In this document: one piece after another, positions 1-11,100 of the stretch
Position numbering within the stretch: position 1 is the first letter of the stretch
Layout of the letters: each line of letters starts with the position of its first letter
Assembly (NCBI GenBank): GCA_964618895.1
Contig: CAZUDO010000118.1
Span: forward strand, 1-28,369
DNA length: 28,369 nucleotides
Direction of reading: 5' to 3'
Source: CAZUDO01 sp964618895
GTDB lineage: Bacteria > Desulfobacterota > Binatia > DP-6
Made by a program: the position numbers and the translations under genes
The notes under the pieces: model-generated
What the model was told of the DNA's origin: nothing
Database searches by the model: none
Seen by the model: the letters and a program-made list of their open reading frames with translations, nothing else

Positions 1-222
1 GGTGGACGTGGTCGCGGTGGTGGAGGTCGCCGTGACGGTCGACGAGGTGGTGGTGGACGTGGTCGAGGTGGTGGAGGTCGTGGTGACGGTCGACGAGGTG
101 GTGGTGGACGTGGTCGAGGTGGTGGTGGTGGACGTGGTCGAGGTGGTGGACGACGTGGTGACGGTCGACGATGTAGTGGTGGACGTGGTCGAGGTGGTGG
201 AGGTCGTCGTGACGGTCGACGA
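1..222 (-). repeat. 51-bp tandem repeat coding for a Thr/Ser tail
   Basis: Copies lie at 1-45 (cut by the window edge), 46-96, 97-171 (with an extra internal 24-base duplication) and 172-222; a degenerate continuation runs to about 324. Each full unit codes for 17 residues, SSTVTTTSTTSTTSTTT. All length changes are multiples of three, so the frame is kept. Confidence 0.85.
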
Positions 223-2109
223 CGTAGTGGTAGACGTGGTCGAGGTCGTGGAAGTCGTCGTTATCGTGGTGGTGGTCGTCGTCGTCGAAGTGGTGGTCGT
301 CGTGCTGGTGGTCGTCGTCGTGGTGGGAACCGCGACGGTGACGGCGACGGTGGCGCTCGCCTCCAGTCCCGCGCCATCCCGGACGCGCGCCGTCAGGACG
401 TGCGCACCCAGGGACAGCGACGGCACCATGAGCGGCGTGCCCGTACCGAGCGCGCCGTCCCGGTCGGAGGTCCACGCGACCGCCGCGGCCAGGTTGCCGC
501 TCTCGACATCCGTCGCCGTGGCGGTGAGCACGACCGGCGCGCCGGCGGGCAGGCTCGCGCCGTCGGCCGGGCTGGTGATGGCCACGGTCGGCGGCGTGCT
601 GGCGCGGGTGGACAGAAGAAGCGCCGGGGGATTCTGCCCCGCTTCGCGGCTCCGGAAGCGGGCGGTGTCGGTCGAGTCGCTGATGAGCGCGAAGTTGTAG
701 GTGCCGGCGCGGCGTACCACCGCGCGCACGTCCAGGTCGACGGCCTCCGACAGCAGCACCACGCCGGCCTGCGCCACCGGGACTCGGGCCGGCGGGCGGG
801 TGGCGAAGGTCACCCCCGTCTCCGTCCACCCGTCGTCGGTCGTGAACAGCGTGCCGCCGTCGTCGCTTCCGGACCCCGTGTCGCTCGACACGTTGAGCCG
901 TAGCACCGCCGTCTCGATGTCGAAGCTGGTCAGGTCCGGCACGACGAAGCGCAGCAGCGCCTGCGTCACCGGGTTGTTGTCCACCTCCAGCGTGGGCAGC
1001 GTCCCGAAGTTCATGTCGGGCATGCTCTGCCTGACGTACGTGTCGGCACTCGCCCCGACCCGCACCGCACACGGCGTGGTGACGCAGTCGGGCGCGACGC
1101 CTCCGGGACACACGTCCAGGCCCATGAGGGCGGCTACCTTCTCCCACGCCACCACGTCGACGCTCTCCGTCGGCTCGCCCGGAACGCCGATGTCGCCGCA
1201 GCCGTCGCAGGCGGCGAGCATGCCGTTCGGGAACCCGGGCAGGGGGGTCTGCAGGATGTCCAGGCCGTCGGTGGCGTTGGTGAACGTGCCGTCGGCATGC
1301 CGCATGGTGAAGGTGCCGAGGTGATCCACGGTGACGCGGTCGAAGACCTCGAACTGCGTCGTGTTGAGGCCCTGGTCGGAGATCACCAGATAGCCCCCGT
1401 CGCCGCAGGCGTAGATCGCCATGCCCTCGGTGTCGCCGCGGAAGACGACGTCCCCATAGTCGGCGAGCTTGGTGCCGTCGGGCGTGAACGCGCTGAAGCC
1501 GTGATTTCCCTCCTCGCGGGCGATGAAGACGCGCTGGTAGCGGTCGTCGGCCACCACCGGCTCGATGCGGAGCTGGAAGCCGGTCGGGAAGGCGCGCATG
1601 AGTGCGCCGGTGGCCACGTCGTAGACGTGCACGGTCGAGTCGCCGCTGTCGGTCACGTAGGCGTGCGCCTGTCCGTCGGGCGTGTGCAGGACGGCGATGC
1701 CCATCGGCTTCTGCAGGTCGCTGCCGAACGTGCGCAGCAGCGCGAGATCGGGAATGTGGTGCACCTTCACGTGCCGGGCGTCGCGGTCGGTGGTGAGCAG
1801 GAGGTCGCCCTCGACGACGCAGTTGTTGGCGCGCAGGAAGCCGGGGATGGTGCCGACGAGCGTGCCCCCGGGCATGTCCCACACCTCGACGATGCCGGCG
1901 ACGCTCTTGGCGGTCATGAACAGGAGGGCGTGCGACGCATCCGTCGGATCGACCCAGAAGCAGGGATCGTCGATGTCCGTCCCGGGCCCGTCGAGGACCA
2001 GGTCCGGCGTGATCAGGGGCAGGTCGGCGCGCGTCGGCGGGGCGCCGAGCAGCGTGAGCGCGCACGCCGCCAACAGCACGAGCGCGCGACGATGCGCCGG
2101 TCGGGTCAC
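1..2109 (-). CDS. Secreted beta-propeller phytase-like protein with DNRLRE, Ig-like and Thr/Ser-rich tail (3' end outside window)
   Basis: 703 residues are visible and the C-terminus lies beyond base 1. Residues 1-28 look like a Sec signal peptide (two Arg, hydrophobic core, cleavage near TRA). Residues ~35-345 carry the landmarks of beta-propeller phytases (3-phytase, COG4247 type): DDPCFWVDP at 47-55, RIEPVVADDRYQ at 181-192, GDTEG at 225-229, ATDGLDIL at 279-286 and a final AWEKVA helix at 321. Known members hydrolyse phytate or other phosphate esters outside the cytoplasm; the substrate here is inferred. A DNRLRE (CBM96-like) module spans ~350-500 and one Ig-like repeat ~506-593. From 596 onward the protein is almost only Thr and Ser. 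The GTG start at 2107-2109 overlaps the stop of the upstream giant gene (GTGA) and has no clear Shine-Dalgarno, so translational coupling is likely. It is a paralogue of the phytase-like gene at 21873-25703. The frame stays open throughout with no sign of a frameshift. Confidence 0.9.
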   Translation of the reverse strand, partial: MTRPAHRRALVLLAACALTLLGAPPTRADLPLITPDLVLDGPGTDIDDPCFWVDPTDASHALLFMTAKSVAGIVEVWDMPGGTLVGTIPGFLRANNCVVEGDLLLTTDRDARHVKVHHIPDLALLRTFGSDLQKPMGIAVLHTPDGQAHAYVTDSGDSTVHVYDVATGALMRAFPTGFQLRIEPVVADDRYQRVFIAREEGNHGFSAFTPDGTKLADYGDVVFRGDTEGMAIYACGDGGYLVISDQGLNTTQFEVFDRVTVDHLGTFTMRHADGTFTNATDGLDILQTPLPGFPNGMLAACDGCGDIGVPGEPTESVDVVAWEKVAALMGLDVCPGGVAPDCVTTPCAVRVGASADTYVRQSMPDMNFGTLPTLEVDNNPVTQALLRFVVPDLTSFDIETAVLRLNVSSDTGSGSDDGGTLFTTDDGWTETGVTFATRPPARVPVAQAGVVLLSEAVDLDVRAVVRRAGTYNFALISDSTDTARFRSREAGQNPPALLLSTRASTPPTVAITSPADGASLPAGAPVVLTATATDVESGNLAAAVAWTSDRDGALGTGTPLMVPSLSLGAHVLTARVRDGAGLEASATVAVTVAVPTTTTTTSTTTTTSTTTTTTTITTTSTTSTTSTTTSSTVTTTSTTSTTSTTTSSTVTTSSTTSTTSTTTTSTTSTTTSSTVTTTSTTSTTSTTTSSTVTATSTTATTST

Positions 2110-5100
2110 GGCAGAACCGGCGGGATCTCGTTGTGCCAGTAGCGGGCGGTCTCCGGCGTGGCGGCGATCACCACCAGGCCGGTGGTGGGATCGATCGACT
2201 GCTTGGTGCTGGTCGGGTTGTTGATGCCGTCGGTGCCCGGGTCCTGGCGGTTGTTGGCGACCATGAACTGCGTGCCGCCGCCGGTCGGGAAGGCGATCGC
2301 GTCCATGTCGCTGGACTTATAGTAGATGTTGTTCTGGAAGGCCGAGTAAAAGACGTACACGCGCCGGGAGACCTCGTCGAGGAGGCAGCGGGGCCGGGTC
2401 GGGTTCTGCGCCACCGTACCCACCGGGTAGAGCGGTGACCACGTGCCGGTGGTCGAGCGTACCAGCAGGCCCATCAAGGGCTGGCTCGCGCTGGTGTAGC
2501 TGGTCTTCACGGCGGCGAACACGCGCCCGTCGCCGGCCACCTGCACGTTGAAATGGTCGTCGGCGAAGGCGCCGCCGGTGCCCGCCACCTCGATGCGCCA
2601 GGCGGCGGCATCGGTGGCCGGCGTGCCGTCGGTGTGCACGGCGAAGTAGTCCTTCTTCGCGTTCTGGTTGCTCCAGAAGACGCCGATCTGGCCGGGCAGG
2701 GCGACGATGCCGGCGATGTCGTCGAAGTAGAGGTTGGTGGCCTCGGCGGTCGGGAGGGCGAAGGGGACGGACCAGGTCGTGTCGTTGCCGAGGGTGCGGG
2801 CGAGGAACACGGTGTTGTTGCGCGTATAGGCGATCCAGAGCGTCGCGGTCGAGTCCTTGGCCAGGGTGAGGGCCTCGGTGCCGCCGCCCGGCATGGGGGC
2901 CGGGAAGCCGGGGTTGAGGGACCAGCTCTGCGCGCCGGCATGGTACGAGAAGCGGAGCAGGCGCGCCTGCGCCGGGTTGCCCGCGAAGCGCGATGCCATG
3001 TAGAGCGCCTGGCCGTCCCAGAGCACGTCCTGGCGGCTGAGCGAGCGTTCGTCGACCAGGACGCCGGTGTCGATCCAGGTCTGCGTGCCCCGGTCCAGGC
3101 GGTGGATGCGGTGGCCGGGTGCGGTGCGGTTGCTGAGCGTCGCCCACCAGATGCCGTCCACATACCAGAGCTTCGACTCCGGCTTGGAGGCGGTGGGCTT
3201 GTTCAGGTCGACCACCAGGCTCGGATCGTACTGATGGTCCTCGTAGCCGGCACGGTACGCCGGCACGGTCACGGTCACGCGGGCGCTGGTCGTGTTGCCG
3301 GTGCCGTCGGTGACGGCGGCCGTGATGGTGTGCGTCCCGGCGCCGAGCGCGCGCGTGAAGGACGGACCGGTGCCGATCGGGCCGTCGATGCTCGAGGTCC
3401 AGGCGAGCGCGACCGAGAGGTCGCCTTCCTGCGGGTCGAGGGCGGCCCCGGCGAAGCCGAACGGCCGGTCGCGCTGCCCGGTCGCGCCCGCGGCAGGGGC
3501 GACGATGGTGACCACCGGCGCGCTGATGCCGACAGCCACGCGTACGACGGTGGCGGCGGTTTGTGCGCTGCTGTCGGTGGCCGTGGCGGTGACGACATGC
3601 AGGCCGGTGGCGAGCGTGACCGTGATCGTCGGCCCTGTGCCGAGGACGCCGGCGCGGTCGGATCGCCACAGCAGGCTCGCGCCCAGGTCGCCGTCCTGCG
3701 GGTCGGTCGCGGTGGCGGCGAACGTCACCCCGGCGCCGGTGGCGAGCTGCGCGCCGTCGGCCGGCGTGGTGATCTGCACCGTCGGCCGGGTCGGAACGGG
3801 CGCGTCCTGGGTGACGATCAGGCGTGGCCCGTTGGCGCCGCCCTCGCGCGCGACGTACTCGACCCCGTTGGTGGACAGCGTCTTCAGGCCGAAGTTGTAG
3901 GTGCCGTCGCCGGTGACCGCGGCGGTCACGTCGAAGTCGACGTCCTGGGCCGGCACCACCGCGCCGACGCTCGACAGGAGCACGCCGTCCTGGAGCGGCT
4001 TGTTGGTGTGCGTGACGGTGAGCTCCTCCCATGGCGCGCTGACCGTGCGTATCTCGCCCGCCTGATCGCCGCCGGCCGAGGTGGGCGTCGTGGTGCGCAG
4101 CCGCACGATGGCGCGACGGATGGGCTGGGTGCCGAGGCCGCTCACGACGAAGCGCAGATGGATGCGGCGGATGGGCTGGGAGTCCACCTGCATGGTCGCG
4201 GTGCCGCCGAGATTCGTATCTGGCACGAGCTCGTCGGTGCCGGCATCGGCAACTGCCGGGAAGCTCGGATCGGGGACGAAGACCGTAACCGAGACGGCGG
4301 CGTTGCCGAGCGCGCCGCTAGCGTCGCTCACGGCGGCCGTCACCTGGTGCGCGCCGGGGGAGAGGCTGGTCACAGGCAGGCTCGCCCCTGTGCCGAGGAA
4401 GCCGTCCAGGTCCGAGGCCCAGGTGAGGCTGGCGGACAGATCGCCGCTGTCGTCCGTGGCCGTGGCGGCGAACACGACCGCCGCGCCGCTGGCGACCGAC
4501 GTGCCGGCGGCGGGGGCGGTGATGGTGATGACGGGGGCCAGGTTGGCGGCCGTGCCCGTGATGGTCACGCGTACCTGCGCCGTGCCCGACAGGCCGCGCG
4601 TGTCGGTGGCGCGTGCGGTGAGGACGTGCGTGCCGCGCGCCAGGGCGCTGGTGGTGAGCGTCCCACCCGTCCCCAGGGTGCCCTGGACGTTCGACGACCA
4701 CACGACGCGCGTGCTCACGTCGCCTTCGGCCGGGTCGAGGGCGCGGGCACTCAGCGTCAGCGGATCGCCGGCGCGGACGCTCGTGCCGTTGGCCGGGGCC
4801 AGGATGGTCACGGTGGGCGGCAGGTCGCCGACTACGACGGTGACAGCGGTGGTGGCCGTCAAGCCGCTCGAGTCGGTCACCTGCGCCGTGATCGTGTGCC
4901 GGCCGAGCGAGGGCCGCGGGGCGGTGACGGCGCCGCCGACCCCGAGCGAGCCGTCCAGGCTCGAGGTCCAGCGGATGGCGGACGTGAGGCTGCCGTCGCG
5001 CACGTCCTGGGCGGTGGCGGTGCACGCGATCGCGCCGGCGGTGGAGAAGCCGTTGGCGGGCGCCGTGACGGTCAACGCCGGCGGCGCCAGCGTGACAGTG

Positions 5101-8100
5101 ACGACCGCCTCGGCGGTGCGCGTCTGGCTGCTCTGGTCCGTCACCTGGGCGCGGATGTGGTGCGTGCCGACGACGGTCAGCGTCACGTCGAGCGCTGCGC
5201 CTGTGCCGAGGGCTCCCTGCAGGTCGGAGGACCACACGACGGTTGCGGACAGGTCGCCGTCCTCCACGTCGGTGGCGGTGGCGGCGAACTCGACGCGTGT
5301 GCCCTCGGCGACCGTCGTGCCGGTGGCGGGCGCGGTGATGGCCACGCGCGGTGGGGCGTGGTCGATGAAGACGACCACGGTGGCGGTTCCGGTCACGCCC
5401 AGGCTGTTGGTCGCCGCGGCCGTGAGTACGTGCTCGCCCGGCGACAGCGTGGTCACGGTGACGGAGGCGCCCGTGCCGAGGGCGCCGTCCTGGCTCGACG
5501 ACCAGGCGATGGCGGCCGACAAGTCGCCGTCGGTGTCGTCGGTCGCGCTGGCCACCAACGCGAGCGCCGTCCCGCCCGGGACCAGCGTCAGGTCGCTCGG
5601 CGAAGTGATGGCCAGCGTGGGCGGACGGTCGGCCACCGTGACCGAGACGCTGCTCGCTCCGGTGAGGCCGAGGCTGTTCGGCACCGACGCGGTCAGGACA
5701 TGCGCGCCGCGGGAGAGCCGCGGGACCGTGACCGCGCCGCTGCTGCCGAGGGGACCGTCCACGTCGGAACGCCACAGGATGGCGGCGCTCAGGTCGCCGT
5801 CGAGGCGGTCCATGGCCGTGGCGGTCAGCGCGACCGGGCTGTCGTCGAACAGGGTGGCGCCGGTGGCGGGCGCGCCGATGGTCACCGCCGGCAGCATGTG
5901 CACCTCGGGCTGGCGGAAGGTCACCACCAGGCGCGGGCGATTGCTGGCCTCGCGGCTGTCGTAGCGCACCACGTCGGTGGTCGGGTTCTGCAGGGCGAAG
6001 CTGTAGGTGCCGTCGCCGGTCACGACCGCGCCGGCGTCGAAGCTCACCTGCTCGCCGGCCGCGACCGGGCCGGTGAGGGAGTCGAGCGCCGGGCCCTCCA
6101 CGGTCGGCTGGCTGCTGAAGCTGACCGTGGTCTCGGACCAGGTCGTGTTGGTCATCCGGAAGAGCGTGCCGGCGTAGCCGCCGCCGGCGCCGCCGCTGCT
6201 GGCGGCCGTCAGCCGCACGCGGGCGGTCGCGATCGGGAAGGTGCCGGCGCCGGACACGGTGAAGCGCACGAACGCCTGCCGGAACGGCGCCACCCCGACC
6301 TGGAGGTCGGTGGCCGTGCCGAGACGCGCGCTCGGGAAGGCCTCGTCGACGTACGCGTCGGCCACCGGTTCGAACACCAGGGTCGCCGGCTGCACCTCGA
6401 TGGTGACCGTCGCCGTCGCCGGGTTGCCGGCGGTGTTGATCGCCTGGGCGGTGATGGTGTGCAGGCCGGCGGGCAGGTGCGGGACGGTCAGCAGCGGCCC
6501 GGTGCCGAGCGGGCCGATGCGGTCGGAGGTCCAGGTGAGGGTCGCACCCACGTCGCCGTCGAGTACGTCGGTGGCGGTGGCGACGAAGGTGATGGCGGTG
6601 GTGTCGAGGTAGCGGGCGCCCATCTCGGGGAGCAGGATCACCACCGCCGGCACGCGGATCACGGTGACGACGACGGTCGCCTGGCCCGTGAGCCCGCCCG
6701 CGTCGGTGACGGCTGCCATGACGACGTGCACACCCTCGCTGAGGGTGGTGGTGGCGAAGGTCGCGCCCGTGCCGATGATGCCGTCCCGGTCGGAGGTCCA
6801 GGTGAGGCCGCCGGAGACGTCGCCGTCGGTGGCGTCGAGAGCGCTGGCGGCGAACGACAGGCTCGAGCCGAATACGGCGGTGGTGTCGGGACCGGGCGCG
6901 GTGATGGTCACCGCCGGCGGGGTGGGGGTGATGGTGACGCCGATGGACGCCGTGCTGGTGACGCCGTCGGAGTCGGTCGCTGCCGCCGTCAGGGTGTGCA
7001 CGCCCTCGGTCAGGACGGCGGTACGGCTGGCGCCGGCGCCGAGGGCGCCGTCCCGGCTCGACGACACCCCGACGAAGCCCGACAGGTCGCCGTCGAAGTC
7101 GTCGGTGGCCGTGGTTGCCACCGGCACCGGCGTGCCGGCCGGGATCGCCGCCCCGTCGGCCGGGGCGATGATGGCCACCGTCGGCGCGGCATTCGGCCCG
7201 CGTACGCGCACCGTGATGCGGCCCTCGCCCTGCTGGCCGTCGCCGTCGGTGACGGTGGCGGTGAGGACGTGCGTGCCGATGCTGAGCGTGCGCGAGAGGG
7301 CGCCGCCGGCGCCGAGTGCCCCGTCCCGGTCGGAGGTCCAGGCGAGCTGGGCGGTCAGGTCGCCGTCCTCCACGTCGCTGGCGGTGGCGCTCAGGGTGAG
7401 GGGCAGGGCGGTCGTGAACACGATCGCCCGATCGCGCGGGGCGGCGATCGTGACCGCGGGGCGGTAGCCCACCGTGATGCCGATCGTGTCCGCGCCCGTA
7501 CGCTCGCTGGTGTCGCTCACCACGGCGGTGATGGTGTGCGGGCCGGGCGAGAGACGCGTCACCAACAGGCTGGGGCCGGTGCCGAGGACGCCGTCGACGT
7601 TCGAGGTCCATTCGAGGCCGGCGCCCAGGTCGCCGCTCTCGGCGTCGACGGCGGTAGCGGCCAGGGTCACGGGCGCCGTGCGCGACACCGTGGCCCCGTC
7701 GGCCGGAGTGGTGATCCGCACCACGGGGGCGGTGTTCTGCTGCAGCGTCAGCACCAGCTGGGGCTTGCCGGTCGAGGCCTCGCGGCTGGCGTACTTCACG
7801 GAGTCGGTCGACGTGCTGGTGAGGGCGAAAGTGACCGGCCCCGCGCCGGTCACGGCGGCGCTCACGTCGAAGTCGACCACCTGCTTGGCGACCACCTTGG
7901 CGCGCGACCCCAGCACCGGGCCGTCGACCGGCGGGCGCGTGTTGTAGGTGGTCGCGGCCTCCGTCCAGGTGGTGTTGCTCGAGGTACGCACGATGCCGCC
8001 GACGATGCTGCCGTCCGCGGTGGCCGTGCTGACGGTGAGGCGCAGGGTGGCCTGCTGCACGCTCAAGCTGCCGAGGCCGGTCACGTCGAAGCGGTAGAAC

Positions 8101-11100
8101 GCCTGGCGGACGGGCGAGCTGCTGGCCTGCAGGCCGGTTGCGGTGCCGAACTTGGTGGTGGGCTTGCCGCTGTCGACGTAGGTGTCGGCGACCGCGCCGA
8201 CGACCAACGTTGCGGGGAGTACGTTGAGCGTGATGGTGGCGTTGCCGGCGGCGCCGTCCTGGTCGGTGACCGTGGCGGCCAGCAGGTGCGTGCCTGCCGA
8301 GAGCGCCGGCACGAGCAGGGACGAGCCCGTGCCAAGGACGCCGTCGCGGCTCGAGGTCCAGCGCAGGCTGGCGGACAGGATGCCGTCCTCGGGGTCGGTC
8401 GCGCTCCCGGCGAGCACCAGCGGCGTTCCGGCCAGCACCACGCCGTCGGCGTCGGGGCTGGTGACGACGACCGTCGGTGCGTCGTTGGGCGGCCGCACGC
8501 GCACGGCGCGCTCGGCGGTGCCGGTCAGCCCCTGGAGGTCGTCGGCCGCGGCGGTGACGACGTGCATGCCGGTCGACAGGCGATCGCTGGTGAACGCCGG
8601 GCCGTAGCCGAGCAGCCCGTCCAGGTCCGAGACCCAGCGCAGGCCAGCCGACACGTCGCCGTCGGTCGGGTCGATCGCCATGCCGCTGAACGGCAGCGGG
8701 CTGGCGGTGAACACGGCCGTGCCGGGCGCCGGGCTCGCGATCGTGACCACGGGCGGAGAGGTGGTGATGGAGACGCCGACCGCCGCGGTGGCGGCGACGC
8801 CGTCGGAGTCGGTGACGGTGGCGGTGAGCGTGTGCGAGCCCTCGCGCAGCAGCACCGCCAGCGCCGCGCCGGTCCCGAGGCTGCCGTCGCGGCTGGAGCT
8901 CCACTGTACCTGTGCCCCCAGGTCGCCGTCGAAATCGTCGCTGGCGACGGCGGCGAGCGCGAGCGGCGTGCCGGCCGGGACGCTGGTGCCGTCCCCGGGC
9001 GCACTGATGGCGAGGGTCGGGCCGACGTTCGGACCGCGCACGCGGAGCGTCAGCTGCGCCTCGCGGTGGAGCCCGTCGGCGTCGGTCACCGCGGCCGTGA
9101 CCACGTGCGTGCCGAGGGACAGCGAGGCCGCGATGCTGGCGCCGGTGGCGAGCGCCCCGTCGCGGTCGGAGCGCCACACGATGGTCCCGCCCAGGTCGCC
9201 GTCCTCGACGTCGCTGGCGTGCGCCGCGAGTGTCACCGGGAGCTGATCCAGGAAGACGATTGCTCCGCTGGCGGGTGTGTCGATGGCGATGGTCGGCGCG
9301 AAGGCCACGGTGAGCGCCAGCCGGGCTTCTCCGACTGCCCCGCCGGCGTCGGTCACGCGCGCGGTGATGGTGTGGGCGCCCGAGGACAGCGACGGCACCG
9401 TGATGCTGCGTCCGGTGCCGAGCGCGCCGTCGCGGTCGGACTGCCAGACCATCTGGCCGCTCAGGTCGCCGCCCTCGGCGTCGGTGGCGGCGCCGGTGCA
9501 CGTGACCGGCATCACCGGCATGAGGTGTGCGCCCGCCGCCGGGGCGCCGATGGTGACCACCGGCATGCCGTTGTGGGCGAGGTGGACGACCAGCTGCGGC
9601 GTGCCGCTGCTGGCCTCGCGGCTCTGGTAGTGGGCGGCGTCGCTCGAGGTGCTGGTGAGGGCGAAGTCGTAGGTGCCGTTGCCGGTGACGGCGGGGGTCA
9701 CGTCGAACTCGACCACCTGGCTGGCGGTGACCGCCGCCACGGTGGCGAGCGGGACGCCGGTGAGGGCGGGACGGGTGGTGTAGGTGGTGGTCGCCTCCGA
9801 CCACGTCCCGTCGGTGATGCGCTGGACGGTGCCGCCCACCAGGCTGCCGTCGCTGGCGCCGCTGCCGACCGTGAGACGCAGGACGGCGCGCTCGATGGCC
9901 GCGCCGCCGAGGCCGCTCACGGCGAAGCGGAGGAACGCCTGGCGCACCGGCGAGGCGTCGATGGTGAGCAGTGCGGCGGTCCCGAACTTGGTGGTGGCGG
10001 CGTTGGCGTCGACGTAGGTGTCGGCGACGGCCGGGAAGGCGAGCGTGCCGACGCCCACGCCGACGGTGACGCTGGCGCTGGCGGTGCGGCCGTCCTGGTC
10101 GACGACGGCGGCGGTGAGCGTATGCGTCCCGGCAGACAGCGCCGGCACGATCAGCGCGCCGCCGGTGCCGAGCGCGCCGTCGCGGCTCGAGGTCCAGGCG
10201 ACCTGGCCACCCAGATCGCCGTCCTCGGCGTCCATGGCCGTCGCGGCCAGCAGCACTGGACGCCCCGCCAGCAGCGTGTCGGTGGCGGCGGGGGCCAGGA
10301 GGGTGAGGGTCGGCCCGCCGTTGGGCGGACGCACGACCACGGTGCGCTCGGCCTCGGCCGCCAGCCCGCCCGCGTCGGTGACGCGCGCCGTGACCACGTG
10401 CGTGCCGACCGAGAGCGCGCCGGTGGCGAAGCTCGGACCGGTGCCGATCGCGCCGTCGCGGTCGGATATCCAGGCGAGGCTCGGGGACAGGGTGCCGTCG
10501 GTGGCATCGGTGGCGGTGCCCTGGAACAGGATCGGGACGCCGGTGAACAGGCGCGCCCCGCCGGCCGGGGCGGCGATGGTCACCTGCGGCGGTGACGGCG
10601 CGATGGTGACCGGCACCTGCGCCGCGCCGTCGGCCCCGTTCGAGTCCGTGACGGTGGCCGTGAGGACATGGCTGCCCTCGCGCAGGACCACGCTGCAGGT
10701 CGCGACCGGACAGAGCGGGCCGTCCCGGTCGGACGACCAGCGCAGCGCGGCGGTCAGGTCGCCGTCGAAGTCATCGTCGGCGGTGGCGGCGAGCACCAGC
10801 GCCGTGCCGGCGGGCACGACCGTGCCCCCGGCCGGCGCGGTGACGGAGACGACCGGGGCGACGTTCGGGCCGCGCACGCGCACCGTGATCGTCGCCTCGC
10901 CGGTCAAGCCGTCGTCGTCGGTGGCGCGGGCGGTCACGGTGTGCGTGCCGATGCCGAGCGTGGCGGCGATTTCGGCGCCGGTGGCGAGCGCCCCGTCGCG
11001 GTCGGAGCGCCAGGTGACGCGTGCGCCGAGGTCGCCGTCCTCGACATCGTGGGCCTGGGCGCGGAGCGTGAGCGGCAGATCGTTGGTGAAGACGACGGCG

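Noticed and set aside
172..324. Direct-repeat array considered as a CRISPR or a replication iteron array
   Set aside because: Units are contiguous without spacers, vary only in whole codons and are inside an open coding frame.
2..700. Plus-strand Val-rich frame at the left edge (VVDVVEVVEVVV pattern)
   Set aside because: It is the complement of the Thr/Ser tandem repeat of the minus-strand phytase-like gene, whose frame is continuous with its Ig-like and DNRLRE domains.
2047..2109. Lipoprotein signal (LAAC) in the first phytase-like protein
   Set aside because: The Cys at residue 16 falls only about five residues into the hydrophobic core, too early for signal peptidase II; the TRA site near residue 28 fits signal peptidase I better.
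4318..9804. Minus-strand open frame of ~1828 codons out of phase with the giant gene
   Set aside because: It is rich in Arg, His, Gly and Pro and lies wholly within the clearly coding repeat frame. It is a composition artefact, as is the 1410-codon frame at 17121-21353.
2553..10595. Plus-strand open frame of ~2680 codons antisense to the giant gene
   Set aside because: It has no signal peptide or known domain, its translation is Gly/Arg/Val/Ala-rich monotony, and it exactly shadows the repeat region. High GC at third positions removes stop codons from the antisense frame. Similar long frames at 10668-14585, 15359-19825, 22371-25736 and 25483-27726 are explained the same way.
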